Shown: piece after piece, positions 23,982 through 33,101 of the stretch
Layout of the letters: each line of letters opens with the position of its first letter
How positions within the stretch are numbered: position 1 is the first letter of the stretch
Assembly: GCA_016717335.1 (NCBI GenBank)
Contig: JADKFS010000019.1
Span: forward strand, 434,001-498,000
DNA: 64,000 bases
From: Candidatus Ribeiella danica
Lineage (GTDB): Bacteria > Chloroflexota > Chloroflexia > Chloroflexales > Roseiflexaceae
Direction of reading: 5' to 3'
Made by a program: the position numbers and the translations under genes
Notes under the pieces: generated by a model
The model's database searches: none
What the model was told of the DNA's origin: nothing
Seen by the model: only the letters and a program-made list of their open reading frames with translations

Positions 23982-26348
23982 TTAACGAGAGCTAGTGAGA
24001 TGGTAGATATGGAGTGCGCTATCAATGTTGCTCGCATAGTTGGCGATGAATGCATTCCCATCAGGAGTAATGGTGTCAGGGTTGCCTTCGACTTGGATGG
24101 TTTGAACGATTTTACTATCCGTAAGTCTCCAAATATCAACAGTGTTGCCCTCGGGATGCTCGCGCTGTGTAGCCAGTAATCCATTATCTGAAACTCCCAA
24201 TGGTAGTAGTCGGTCAAGACTCAACGGATCGAGCGATTTGCCGTCTGCGATTCGCCAACGTTGCGTACTACCACCAGAGTATGCAATAAGCATTTGGTTG
24301 TCATGAGTAAACATGATAGAGGAAATCTCACCGTTAGCAATAAGTGATTGCTGCGGTTGCAGTGTATCGACGCTCCAAATCTGCACCTCACGATCACCAT
24401 CGACGGCTAAGGATTTGCCATCAGGGGCAATGCCTAGCATATTGATGGGGCGCTGAAGCGGCACTGCGCGTAGTGTGGTCCATTGACCGCCTGTCTCGGC
24501 AAACTGCACGATTTGCATATTGAGTGCTGTATCAGCCGATGATGAGCTAGACCGGTGGGGGGAGAGTGCGATTGTGCGCGTGCCAGGAAGGAAGGAGGCA
24601 AATTGGGCTGGTTGGCCTGGAATCACTTGTGCCGCTATAAGTGTACCGTCGGCGACACGCCATACAAAGAGCATGTCATTATCACTCCACTGCGAGCTCG
24701 CCATTATCGCAATATAGGCTCCGTCTGGTGAAAGATCGGCCGATGCGATAGCGTAAGGTTCTAGCGCTTGTAGGCGCAGCAAGAATCCGTCGGCAATCCG
24801 CCAGATAGCGAAGGCATTATCCGAAAAAGTGAGCATACGCTGCCCATCCGGAAAGAACAAGGTTTTTCCGATCGCCCCTCGTCCGTCGAGCACCAAGTGT
24901 TCAGATATCGGTATAGTTGCCGTCGGTGCAGCCTCGAAATCGGTAGCCAATGTCGGGGTAGGGCGCTCTGCAAGATACGACAGCGCACCAAAACGTGAGA
25001 TGAAGAAAATCCCTTGCGTGGCGAGCGTGAGATCTCCACTTACTGCGACAGCAAGCGGTACCGACCATCGCTCACCACCATTTGCCGCATCAACAGCACT
25101 AACGATACCCGTGTTTTCGGACTGATTATCCCCAATGCTACTGGCGATGTACACAGTATTATTGGCGACTGTTGGCGCTGTTGTGATGGCACCCGGTTGA
25201 TTGAGTGACCATCGCTCCGTACCTGTAGTAGCATCAAGCGCGAGGAGGACACTTTTGCCCACTGGATCTTGAGAGTTGTTAATTTGTGCTGCGATGAAGA
25301 CTGTATCTTTAGTCGCCACAGGTATAGCGCTGAGGAATGTCACGCGGTCAAGTACCCATAACTCATGACCATTTGTGGCGTCGAGAGCGTAAATGTGTTC
25401 GCCATCAACGAAAAATACACGTCCAGCAGCCGTGATAGCATTAAGCACTGTCTCGTTCTTTGACGAATGATCCTTGAGAGTATAGCGCCACTTGATTTGA
25501 CCATTCTCTTTGCTTACAGCATGAATCTCCCCACTTGACGGACGCACGACCACCAGATCTCCAACGATTATCGGCGATGAGAGCGATTGAAGATCATATT
25601 TCCACCGTCGCGCTCCACTCATTGGATCGAGCGCGAGGAGACCATCGCTTGCACTCACATACAGGGTTCCATTATCTATTATGGGGATAGTTTGGGTAAC
25701 GCCTTGGATTTGGCCCTGGATTTGGCCTGGAGGAATAATGATGTGCCCATCCTTACGATGCAATGCGACTAACCAGCCCTTGTTGTCCCAAGTATATATA
25801 ACATCACCAGCCACCACTGGCGGCACGCTAGAGATAGCATACTCTCCTTTTTGACGGTCGTAAGACCAGAGCTGCTTTCCATCCTGTAGATCGATCGCTA
25901 TTAGAGATCGGTTCTTCTGAACATAGGCAATCGAGTCAACGATCAGAGGTGTTGTTCCCCTTGCGAAGTCTGAAGCCACAGTATGGAGGTCCCCTGGCGC
26001 ATTAATGCCAGATATCGCAGTAACACCTGATAAGCCTATATCGCCGCGCGGCATTGTGCCGTTAGATGTGCTCGGCAGATCGGCAACAACCGCGTCGGGC
26101 ATGGCTGTTGACGTTAGCGGTATATCAGTACCCACTGTGGATGTACTATCTTCTTTTGCAATAGAGCCATCCGTTGGCTGTTCAGATGGCGCAACTATGG
26201 AGGGGAGTTCGTTCGTCGTGACGGAGGCAGCAAGATTGCCAGTAGCGGGTATCGTGGTCGATGTAGGTAATGTGGTCTGTGCATTACTACATCCACTCAG
26301 TAGGACGAGAGTCAGTAGGATTGCGGCGCAGCGGTAGGAAATGGGCAT
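23982..26348 (-). CDS. Lipoprotein with PQQ-type and WD-type beta-propeller repeats
   Basis: A 788-residue exported lipoprotein: signal peptide with lipobox LLSGC (Cys20), a Ser/Thr-rich linker to ~residue 110, then a PQQ/quinoprotein-like propeller with repeated blades (LIAIDLQDGKQLWSYD, LLALDPMSGARRWKYD, IYALDATNGHELWVLD, LLALDATTGTERWSLN, VSAVDAANGGERWSVP), then from ~residue 470 a second WD40-like propeller (FAIWRIADG, LFVWRVADG, VQIWSVDTL). It probably acts as a surface scaffold or sensor; no enzyme residues are evident. Its GC content is visibly lower (near 50%) than its neighbours, suggesting transfer. AGGAAGAG precedes the ATG. Confidence 0.85.
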   Translation of the reverse strand: MPISYRCAAILLTLVLLSGCSNAQTTLPTSTTIPATGNLAASVTTNELPSIVAPSEQPTDGSIAKEDSTSTVGTDIPLTSTAMPDAVVADLPSTSNGTMPRGDIGLSGVTAISGINAPGDLHTVASDFARGTTPLIVDSIAYVQKNRSLIAIDLQDGKQLWSYDRQKGEYAISSVPPVVAGDVIYTWDNKGWLVALHRKDGHIIIPPGQIQGQIQGVTQTIPIIDNGTLYVSASDGLLALDPMSGARRWKYDLQSLSSPIIVGDLVVVRPSSGEIHAVSKENGQIKWRYTLKDHSSKNETVLNAITAAGRVFFVDGEHIYALDATNGHELWVLDRVTFLSAIPVATKDTVFIAAQINNSQDPVGKSVLLALDATTGTERWSLNQPGAITTAPTVANNTVYIASSIGDNQSENTGIVSAVDAANGGERWSVPLAVAVSGDLTLATQGIFFISRFGALSYLAERPTPTLATDFEAAPTATIPISEHLVLDGRGAIGKTLFFPDGQRMLTFSDNAFAIWRIADGFLLRLQALEPYAIASADLSPDGAYIAIMASSQWSDNDMLFVWRVADGTLIAAQVIPGQPAQFASFLPGTRTIALSPHRSSSSSADTALNMQIVQFAETGGQWTTLRAVPLQRPINMLGIAPDGKSLAVDGDREVQIWSVDTLQPQQSLIANGEISSIMFTHDNQMLIAYSGGSTQRWRIADGKSLDPLSLDRLLPLGVSDNGLLATQREHPEGNTVDIWRLTDSKIVQTIQVEGNPDTITPDGNAFIANYASNIDSALHIYHLTSSR

Positions 26349-26409
26349 AAATTTGCTCTTCCTTATTGGGTAACCGCAGGATATCGATTCCGATCTTCGA
26401 TCATACCCT

Positions 26410-26664
26410 GTGCGCGCGGTGTCACTCTTAGCACAATTGAATCAACTTCGTCTACCGACCGGTCCATGTACGGTGAATCCGCTTCATTACACAGCCGACA
26501 TGAGCGTCGGAGATTGGGCGGCAGTCGCGCCAGACGACGGGGAGACGAAACCAACCTGCCGCAATCGCCTGAAGGCGGCAGCTGGCCGGCGAGGACTGTC
26601 TATCGTCTTTCAGCGAACCAAGGATACGTCCGTGGTGTTCCACCTGGAACAAGTCGAGGAGTGA
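26410..26664 (+). CDS. Small hypothetical protein
   Basis: An 84-codon frame; the part from Met at 26500 (MSVGDWAAVAPDDGETKP) reads like a real small protein, with a basic RNRLKAAAGRRGLSIVFQR segment and a beta-like SVVFHLEQVEE end. It may be a complete 54-residue protein or the tail of a decayed gene. No ribosome site is obvious. Function unknown. Confidence 0.35.
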   Translation: MRAVSLLAQLNQLRLPTGPCTVNPLHYTADMSVGDWAAVAPDDGETKPTCRNRLKAAAGRRGLSIVFQRTKDTSVVFHLEQVEE

Positions 26665-26748
26665 CGAGGTGACCAAGCCGAACGGGGGAAGCGTGACGAC
26701 AGGCTATGCTTGTCCGTTATGCTTCCCTCTCGCAACTACTGCGCTTTG

Positions 26749-27142
26749 TTACCACACAAAGGGCACCAGGCGCTTGGGATGGCGCACGTAGGCGTATGGG
26801 CCTGTCGTCACGAGCTGGTGATGCTCTTTCATCGCTGGACGCGAGCTCCAATTACGACCGATGTTCACGCGCGCCCAAGTGGCACAGCCGATGCCGACTG
26901 CGGTAAGCTGTGAAGATGCCACGAGAGAAGAGACCTGCTCCTGGTGATCTTGTGCTGCGGCCAAGACGCACGGCGGCAAAAATGACGATGGCTGCGGCAG
27001 CCAGGCGCAGCACCCAGTACCGCTGCCACAGAGCGGCATAGCCCCCACCACGTATATCCCGCTTCACAAAGAAGGCGCTTATACCCCACACCAAAAGAAA
27101 CGCCGCCCAGCTCACGAGGATGATAGTATCGTAGGTAATCAT
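26749..27142 (-). pseudogene. Broken ICMT-family methyltransferase gene
   Basis: From 27142 the protein reads MITYDTIILVSWAAFLLVWG, VKRDIRGGGYAALWQRYWVL, as in ICMT-type membrane methyltransferases. Near 26920-26930 the reading frame shifts; in the next frame it continues GIGCATWARVNIGRNWSSRP and KEHHQLVTTGPYAYVRHP, the family signature, then ends after a few unrelated residues (KRLVPFVW). So it has both a frameshift and a truncated C-terminus. Confidence 0.75.
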
Positions 27143-27167
27143 GGCCGTCGCAGCGGACCTCCTAAGG

Positions 27168-27314
27168 ATTCATAAAAGAATGACGTGATCCGGCGCCTGT
27201 GTCATCCTGAGCGAAGGCCGCAGCCGGAGCGAAGGATCGCTCGCTACAGGACGATCAAGAGATGCTTCGCTGCGGCTCAGCATGACATTCCCAAGGTGGC
27301 TGAAATACGACATG
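27168..27314 (-). repeat. Dispersed repeat A, left copy (inverted relative to 43365-43509)
   Basis: About 147 bp, closely similar to the reverse complement of 43365-43509: shared blocks include GTGTCATCCTGAGCG, GAGCGAAGGATCG, AGAGATGCTTCGCTGCGGCT, GACATTCCCAAGGTGGCTGA and AATACGACATG. It resembles the widespread GTCATCCTGAGCGAAG-type intergenic element. It lies immediately left of the CRISPR array. Confidence 0.82.
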
Positions 27315-27439
27315 GATGAACCCTAAGCGCTTCCTGTCGCGTTCCTAGTTCAATGAGAAAAGTGCCGAGCCGATCGGAGAGGACCGGCCGCTTCCCAAAG
27401 GCTGAGCTATCGGTGCTCGTGCCGATGGTTGTCAGCGAC

Positions 27440-30400
27440 GTTTCAATCCGTCGCACGGATTTTCCGCTTCCCAAAGTCACGTCGAGAACGGGGTGCCTCG
27501 CTGTGTCGTCTGTTTCAATCCGTCGCACGGATTCTCCGCTTCCCAAAGTTCGGTGATAGGAAGAGCATTTGGGCGAAGAGGTCCCGTTTCAATCCGTCGC
27601 ACGGATTCTTCGCTTCCCAAAGCAGAAGGAGCAGACGCCACGGCCAAACGTTGGTTTCAATCCGTCGCACGGATTCTCCGCTTCCCAAAGCGGGGCGGGG
27701 TAGATCTGCCATGCGGTGCGGATGTCGCGTTTCAATCCGTCGCACGGATTCTTCGCTTCCCAAAGCCCCGCCACGCTCTTCGTCGCTCGTAGCTTGTACA
27801 GGTTTCAATCCGTCGCACGGATTCTTCGCTTCCCAAAGGCAAGCGGCGCGTCTTTGTGGCGACGAGTCACGAAGCGTTTCAATCCGTCGCACGGATTCTT
27901 CGCTTCCCAAAGCTTGGGACGGCCCGGCCGACAACGCGGCGGACTAGTTTCAATCCGTCGCACGGATTTTCCGCTTCCCAAAGCGCCGCGCCTCGTCAAT
28001 GTACTGACTTAGGCTCCAGGGTTTCAATCCGTCGCACGGATTTTCCGCTTCCCAAAGGCCTTGCGCGGCGTCCCGCCAATCTCCGGCGTGGTTTCAATCC
28101 GTCGCACGGATTTTCCGCTTCCCAAAGGATGATGCTGATCAGCGCCGAGAGCACGAGCACGGTGTTTCAATCCGTCGCACGGATTTTCCGCTTCCCAAAG
28201 TCGTGCCGGCGGAGGAGGCCAATCATGTATAGCGGCGTTTCAATCCGTCGCACGGATTTTCCGCTTCCCAAAGGCGGGCGCGCCGGTCGCGCTCTTCGGT
28301 GCTCACTTCTCGTTTCAATCCGTCGCACGGATTTTCCGCTTCCCAAAGACGGCCACGCCTGCCGCGCAGCCGGACGCCCTGGTTTCAATCCGTCGCACGG
28401 ATTTTCCGCTTCCCAAAGTCCAGTGAGCGCGGATATAGTCGCGGCCGATTAGGTTTCAATCCGTCGCACGGATTTTCCGCTTCCCAAAGTAAAGTTATTG
28501 ACTCATTCCTCAATAAAGTTGGTATGTTTCAATCCGTCGCACGGATTTTCCGCTTCCCAAAGATTGCTTGCCGGTTGCCCGCAAACTCAGTTGCCAGGTT
28601 TCAATCCGTCGCACGGATTTTCCGCTTCCCAAAGGCGCGTCCAACTACCACGCCGCCGAAATCGAGCTTGTTTCAATCCGTCGCACGGATTTTCCGCTTC
28701 CCAAAGTCGCGCCGCGCCAGTACCACAACAATCACCGTATAGTTTCAATCCGTCGCACGGATTTTCCGCTTCCCAAAGCAGCCCAAACCCTTGCCCAACA
28801 GGGCGAGTGGCGGTTTCAATCCGTCGCACGGATTTTCCGCTTCCCAAAGCGCGGCAAGCTCAAGGCGCGCGTGGTGCTGGTCGAGCGGTTTCAATCCGTC
28901 GCACGGATTTTCCGCTTCCCAAAGGGCGGCGGCACGGGCGGCTATGTCTACACCTGCGCGTTTCAATCCGTCGCACGGATTTTCCGCTTCCCAAAGTGCC
29001 ATGCGCCGTAGGTCGCCGCGGCGGTCGCCGTGTTTCAATCCGTCGCACGGATTTTCCGCTTCCCAAAGCCCATCTGCCACTGCCCGCCCGTCGAGAGCAT
29101 CGTGTTTCAATCCGTCGCACGGATTTTCCGCTTCCCAAAGTTTAGCCTTAATCGCTTGACGTGGAATGAGCCAGGTTTCAATCCGTCGCACGGATTTTCC
29201 GCTTCCCAAAGATACCGAGTATGGCACAAGCAAGATGATGGCGCAGCCGGTTTCAATCCGTCGCACGGATTTTCCGCTTCCCAAAGCCATCGTCGCTCTC
29301 GGCAGGCCCGGGTCGGCGCCGCGTTTCAATCCGTCGCACGGATTTTCCGCTTCCCAAAGTGAAGATTGCAGACATCGAGGAGAATTGCAGTCGCCTTGTT
29401 TCAATCCGTCGCACGGATTTTCCGCTTCCCAAAGTGGTAGCGCCGTTGCAACCAGTCGTCGGTTCGCGTGGTTTCAATCCGTCGCACGGATTTTCCGCTT
29501 CCCAAAGCCTTGCGTGGTCGAAGGAGACTGAAATGATTGCGTATGTTTCAATCCGTCGCACGGATTTTCCGCTTCCCAAAGGACGGCGTATCGGCGAATG
29601 TATCGTCATCGCTATGTTTCAATCCGTCGCACGGATTTTCCGCTTCCCAAAGCGACGACCGCCTGCCCCGGCCGCCCGCTCCCAACGCCGTTTCAATCCG
29701 TCGCACGGATTTTCCGCTTCCCAAAGGGCCGTCGCCCGCTGCGCCCAACGCGCCACGGGACATGTTTCAATCCGTCGCACGGATTTTCCGCTTCCCAAAG
29801 AATGCGATTCTATCAAGCCACATCGCGCGCGCGCCGGTAGTTTCAATCCGTCGCACGGATTTTCCGCTTCCCAAAGGCCGGCGCAGCTGCCCTGGGAGGC
29901 CGTCACTGAGGTGCATGTTTCAATCCGTCGCACGGATTTTCCGCTTCCCAAAGAGGCGCTGCGATGAGAGCAACGGCTACGGAAGCGCACGTTTCAATCC
30001 GTCGCACGGATTTTCCGCTTCCCAAAGCAATGATGATGTACGTCGTTTACACCCCATCGCCAGTTTCAATCCGTCGCACGGATTTTCCGCTTCCCAAAGG
30101 TAAAAAGCGATATTGCGAGGAATACACCATGACTAGAGTTTCAATCCGTCGCACGGATTTTCCGCTTCCCAAAGAGTCTGGAGCAGGATGCCGATGTCGT
30201 GATGCTCGATGGTTTCAATCCGTCGCACGGATTTTCCGCTTCCCAAAGAGCGGGCGCATTCGCGGCACGCCGTCGGCTGTCGTTTCAATCCGTCGCACGG
30301 ATTTTCCGCTTCCCAAAGGCTTCTTGCGCGGCGTCCTGCCAATCTTCCGGCGTGGTTTCAATCCGTCGCACGGATTTTCCGCTTCCCAAAGAGGCAAGAC

Positions 30401-31021
30401 GATGAACGTATTCCGACACCGACAGCGCGTTTCAATCCGTCGCACGGATTTTCCGCTTCCCAAAGTACGTGCCGGCGGAGGAGGCCAATCATGTATAGCG
30501 GCGTTTCAATCCGTCGCACGGATTTTCCGCTTCCCAAAGGAGGGCGCGCAGGTCGCGCTCTGCGGTGCTCACTTCGTTTCAATCCGTCGCACGGATTTTC
30601 CGCTTCCCAAAGTAGGCCAGCCTGTGAGCGAGCCGGCTCGCCCTGGTTTCAATCCGTCGCACGGATTTTCCGCTTCCCAAGCTTCTCGCTGACGCGGTTG
30701 GAGGTGCGAAGTGGGTTTCAATCCGTCGCACGGATTTTCCGCTTCCCAAAGCACTGGAGAGCGGGTTGATGAACAGTTCATGGATGTTTCAATCCGTCGC
30801 ACGGATTTTCCGCTTCCCAAAGGCGATCAATGCGGCCGACGGCAACACCCGGGCGAGTTTCAATCCGTCGCACGGATTTTCCGCTTCCCAAAGTGCGCTG
30901 GTTGGCCGCGATCCGCACCAGCTCGATCAAGTTTCAATCCGTCGCACGGATTTTCCGCTTCCCAAAGGGCGTTCAGCACGGTCGACCCGTCGGCGCCGCG
31001 GCTAGTTTCAATCCGTCGCAC
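27440..31021 (-). CRISPR. CRISPR array, leader-distal part (about 50 repeats)
   Basis: A 37-bp repeat that on the plus strand starts GTTTCAATCC and ends CTTCCCAAAG, with an internal inverted repeat AATCCGT-CGC-ACGGATT; spacers are about 33-39 nt. I count 49 full repeats plus a 50th cut off after 17 bases by an insertion sequence. On the minus strand the repeat ends ATTGAAAC, the usual crRNA 5' handle, so transcription is leftward. Repeats 2-7 from the left carry one or two T-to-C/C-to-T changes (GATTCTCCGC, GATTCTTCGC). A degenerate half repeat (CCGCTTCCCAAAG, 27389-27401) with a normal-length spacer precedes the first, marking the old end. Confidence 0.98.
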
Positions 31022-33101
31022 GAGGGGAGCGCTAAACATAAGATTGCGGTCGCTCGACGACGGGCGTTCCTGCATTGCCGTCGCTCGCCTTCCCGAAACG
31101 ACGTCGATAGCGACATCGGCGTCGCTCCATGACTGGCACGTCCCCAATCGCCGTCGCCATCTGCTTCGCCACCGACACCGATTCCTCAATCGCCGTCGAC
31201 GTCGTCTCCGATACGCGGTAGGATGAAAGCGCCAACTCCCCACCCACCCCGTATCGGAGACCATACCATGCTACTCGATTTGTTGGCTCCGCTCAACCGG
31301 CTGCGCGCCATCCTCCGGCCCGCGCCGGTCTGTCCGCCCAGCCTCCCCGACGTGCTCTGCCCGCTCCTCCACCCCCAAGCGCCCTTGCCCACCTGGGTTG
31401 CGGCCGACCCCGTCGTCCAGAAGTATCGTGTCCTGCTCGGCGATCTGCCGTGGGCCGCCTTCCCCGAGCGGCCGACCGACCACCCCTGGCCTGGTCCGCA
31501 GCCGCAGCCGCGCGCGCCCTTCGCCGCCGCCTTCCTGGTCAAGCTCCACGAGGGCAAGCGCTATATGTCGGACTTGCGCACCTTCCTGCTCGAGCATCCC
31601 GCCCTGGTCTACTGGCTCGGCTTCGACCGCGTGCCCGACCCGACCGCGCCCTACGGCTTCGATGTGGCCCAAACCGTCCCCAAGCGCCGCCACTTCTCCA
31701 CCGTGCTGCGCAGCCTGCCCAATACCGCGCTGCAGTTCCTGCTTGACGCCTCGGTCCAGCTGCTGCGCGCCACGCTGCCGCCTGACCAGCGGGAGTTGTT
31801 CGGCGACGTCATCGCCGGCGACACCCAGGCGCTGCTGGCCTGGGTCAAAGAGAACAATCCCAAACAGTTCATCAAAGAAGGCCGCCTCGACAAGACCCGC
31901 CAGCCCAAGGGCGACCCCGACTGCAAGCTCGGCGTCAAATCACGCCCCAATCGCGCGCCCGCCGACGCCGATGGTGATGACCCGCCCGCCCCGACCACGG
32001 ACGCCCACCCCGCCAACCGCCTCCAGGTTGGTGTGGACATCTTCTGGGGCTACGCCAGCGGCATCGTGGTCACGCGCTTGCCCGACGGGACCGAAGTGGT
32101 GCTGGCCGAACGGACCCGTCCGTTCAACGAAAGCGACCCGAGCTCCTTCCATCCGCTGATGCAACAGGTCGAGCAGCGGCTGGGGCGCAAACCGCGCTTT
32201 GGCGCCTGGGATGCGGCGTATGATGCCCACTACGTCTACGACTATTTCCACCAGGCGGGCGGGTTCGCGGCCGTGCCGTTCAACCCGGGCCCCAAAGGCG
32301 CCGGCCGCCAGTTCGCCGCCGATGGCGCGCCGCTGTGTGCGGCCGGACTGCCGATGACGCTGGAGTTCCGCTACCAGCACCGCGCCGCCTGGTTCCGCAC
32401 CGACGCGAGAAGTATCGCTGCCCGCTGCTGTTCCCAACCGCGAGTGGCGAAAGCTGCCCAATCGCGGACCCGCACTTCGCGAAGGGCGGCTGCACCAGCA
32501 CGATCGCGGCGGGGGCCGGGTCGCGGCTGCGCCACACGCTCGACCGCAGCAGTCCCGAGTACAAACAACTCTATGCGCTACGCACAATGGTTGAGCGAAT
32601 CAACAGCCAGGCCGAAGCGCTGGATATGCTGCATCCCAAGCTGCGGCGCGGCCGGGCGATCGCCAACCGCAACACGCTGACCTATGTGCTGATCAACCTG
32701 CGCGCGCTCAAGCGCATCCGCAACGCCGCCACGGCGGGGCGGCCGGCGGCTGACCAGCACACACGCATGGCGTAAGCGCCCAGGCAGCCCGCAGTGCGGT
32801 GGGTGGGTGGGGTGGCGCCGGGCTGCCAGGTACCGCGCCTGCGAGACGACAACCGAGCCGACGTCGTTCACCTGCTCGCGAGCACGCTGGGACGGGACGT
32901 GATCGCGCGTGCGCGGCGCGGCTGTCCGCCCCCGGCAGGAACCGCTGCTTGTCGGAAGCGCCGGCCCGCGCGCGTCGATCAACTATTCGCGGCGCGCCTG
33001 CCAGCCCCGATCCCAGGCGGCACCGCCACCCAATCCTGCTCCCGCATCGGTTATGTTCAGCGCGTGCCCGAATCAGCCTGCTTATGTTTAGCGCGCCCCT
33101 C
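31022..33101 (+). mobile_element. 2.08-kb insertion sequence inside a CRISPR repeat
   Basis: Terminal inverted repeats of 21 bp with one mismatch (GAGGGG(A/C)GCGCTAAACATAAG) at 31022-31042 and 33081-33101, flanked by a 6-bp direct repeat TCGCAC (31016-31021 and 33102-33107) that is part of the CRISPR repeat. It carries one DDE transposase gene reading rightward, now frameshifted. The non-coding ends (31043-31260 and 32776-33080) contain short repeated motifs but no other gene. Confidence 0.9.
31268..32775 (+). pseudogene. DDE transposase of the IS, frameshifted
   Basis: Starts MLLDLLAPLNRLRAILRP after a GGAGA site. It has the acidic motifs of an IS4/IS1182-like DDE transposase: D in VGVDIFWGYASG, D in GAWDAAYDAHYVYDYF, and E in YALRTMVERINSQAEALD followed by NRNTLTYVLINLRALKRI. 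Around 32405 the first frame goes out of register (FRTDAR then nonsense); the rest continues in the -1 frame as EKYRCPLLFP. No slippery heptamer is visible, so it is probably a mutation or base-call error rather than programmed shifting. The exact IS family is uncertain. Confidence 0.82.

Noticed and set aside
32400..32415. Programmed frameshift in the transposase
   Set aside because: No slippery heptamer or downstream structure is evident; mutation or base-call error is simpler, though not excluded.
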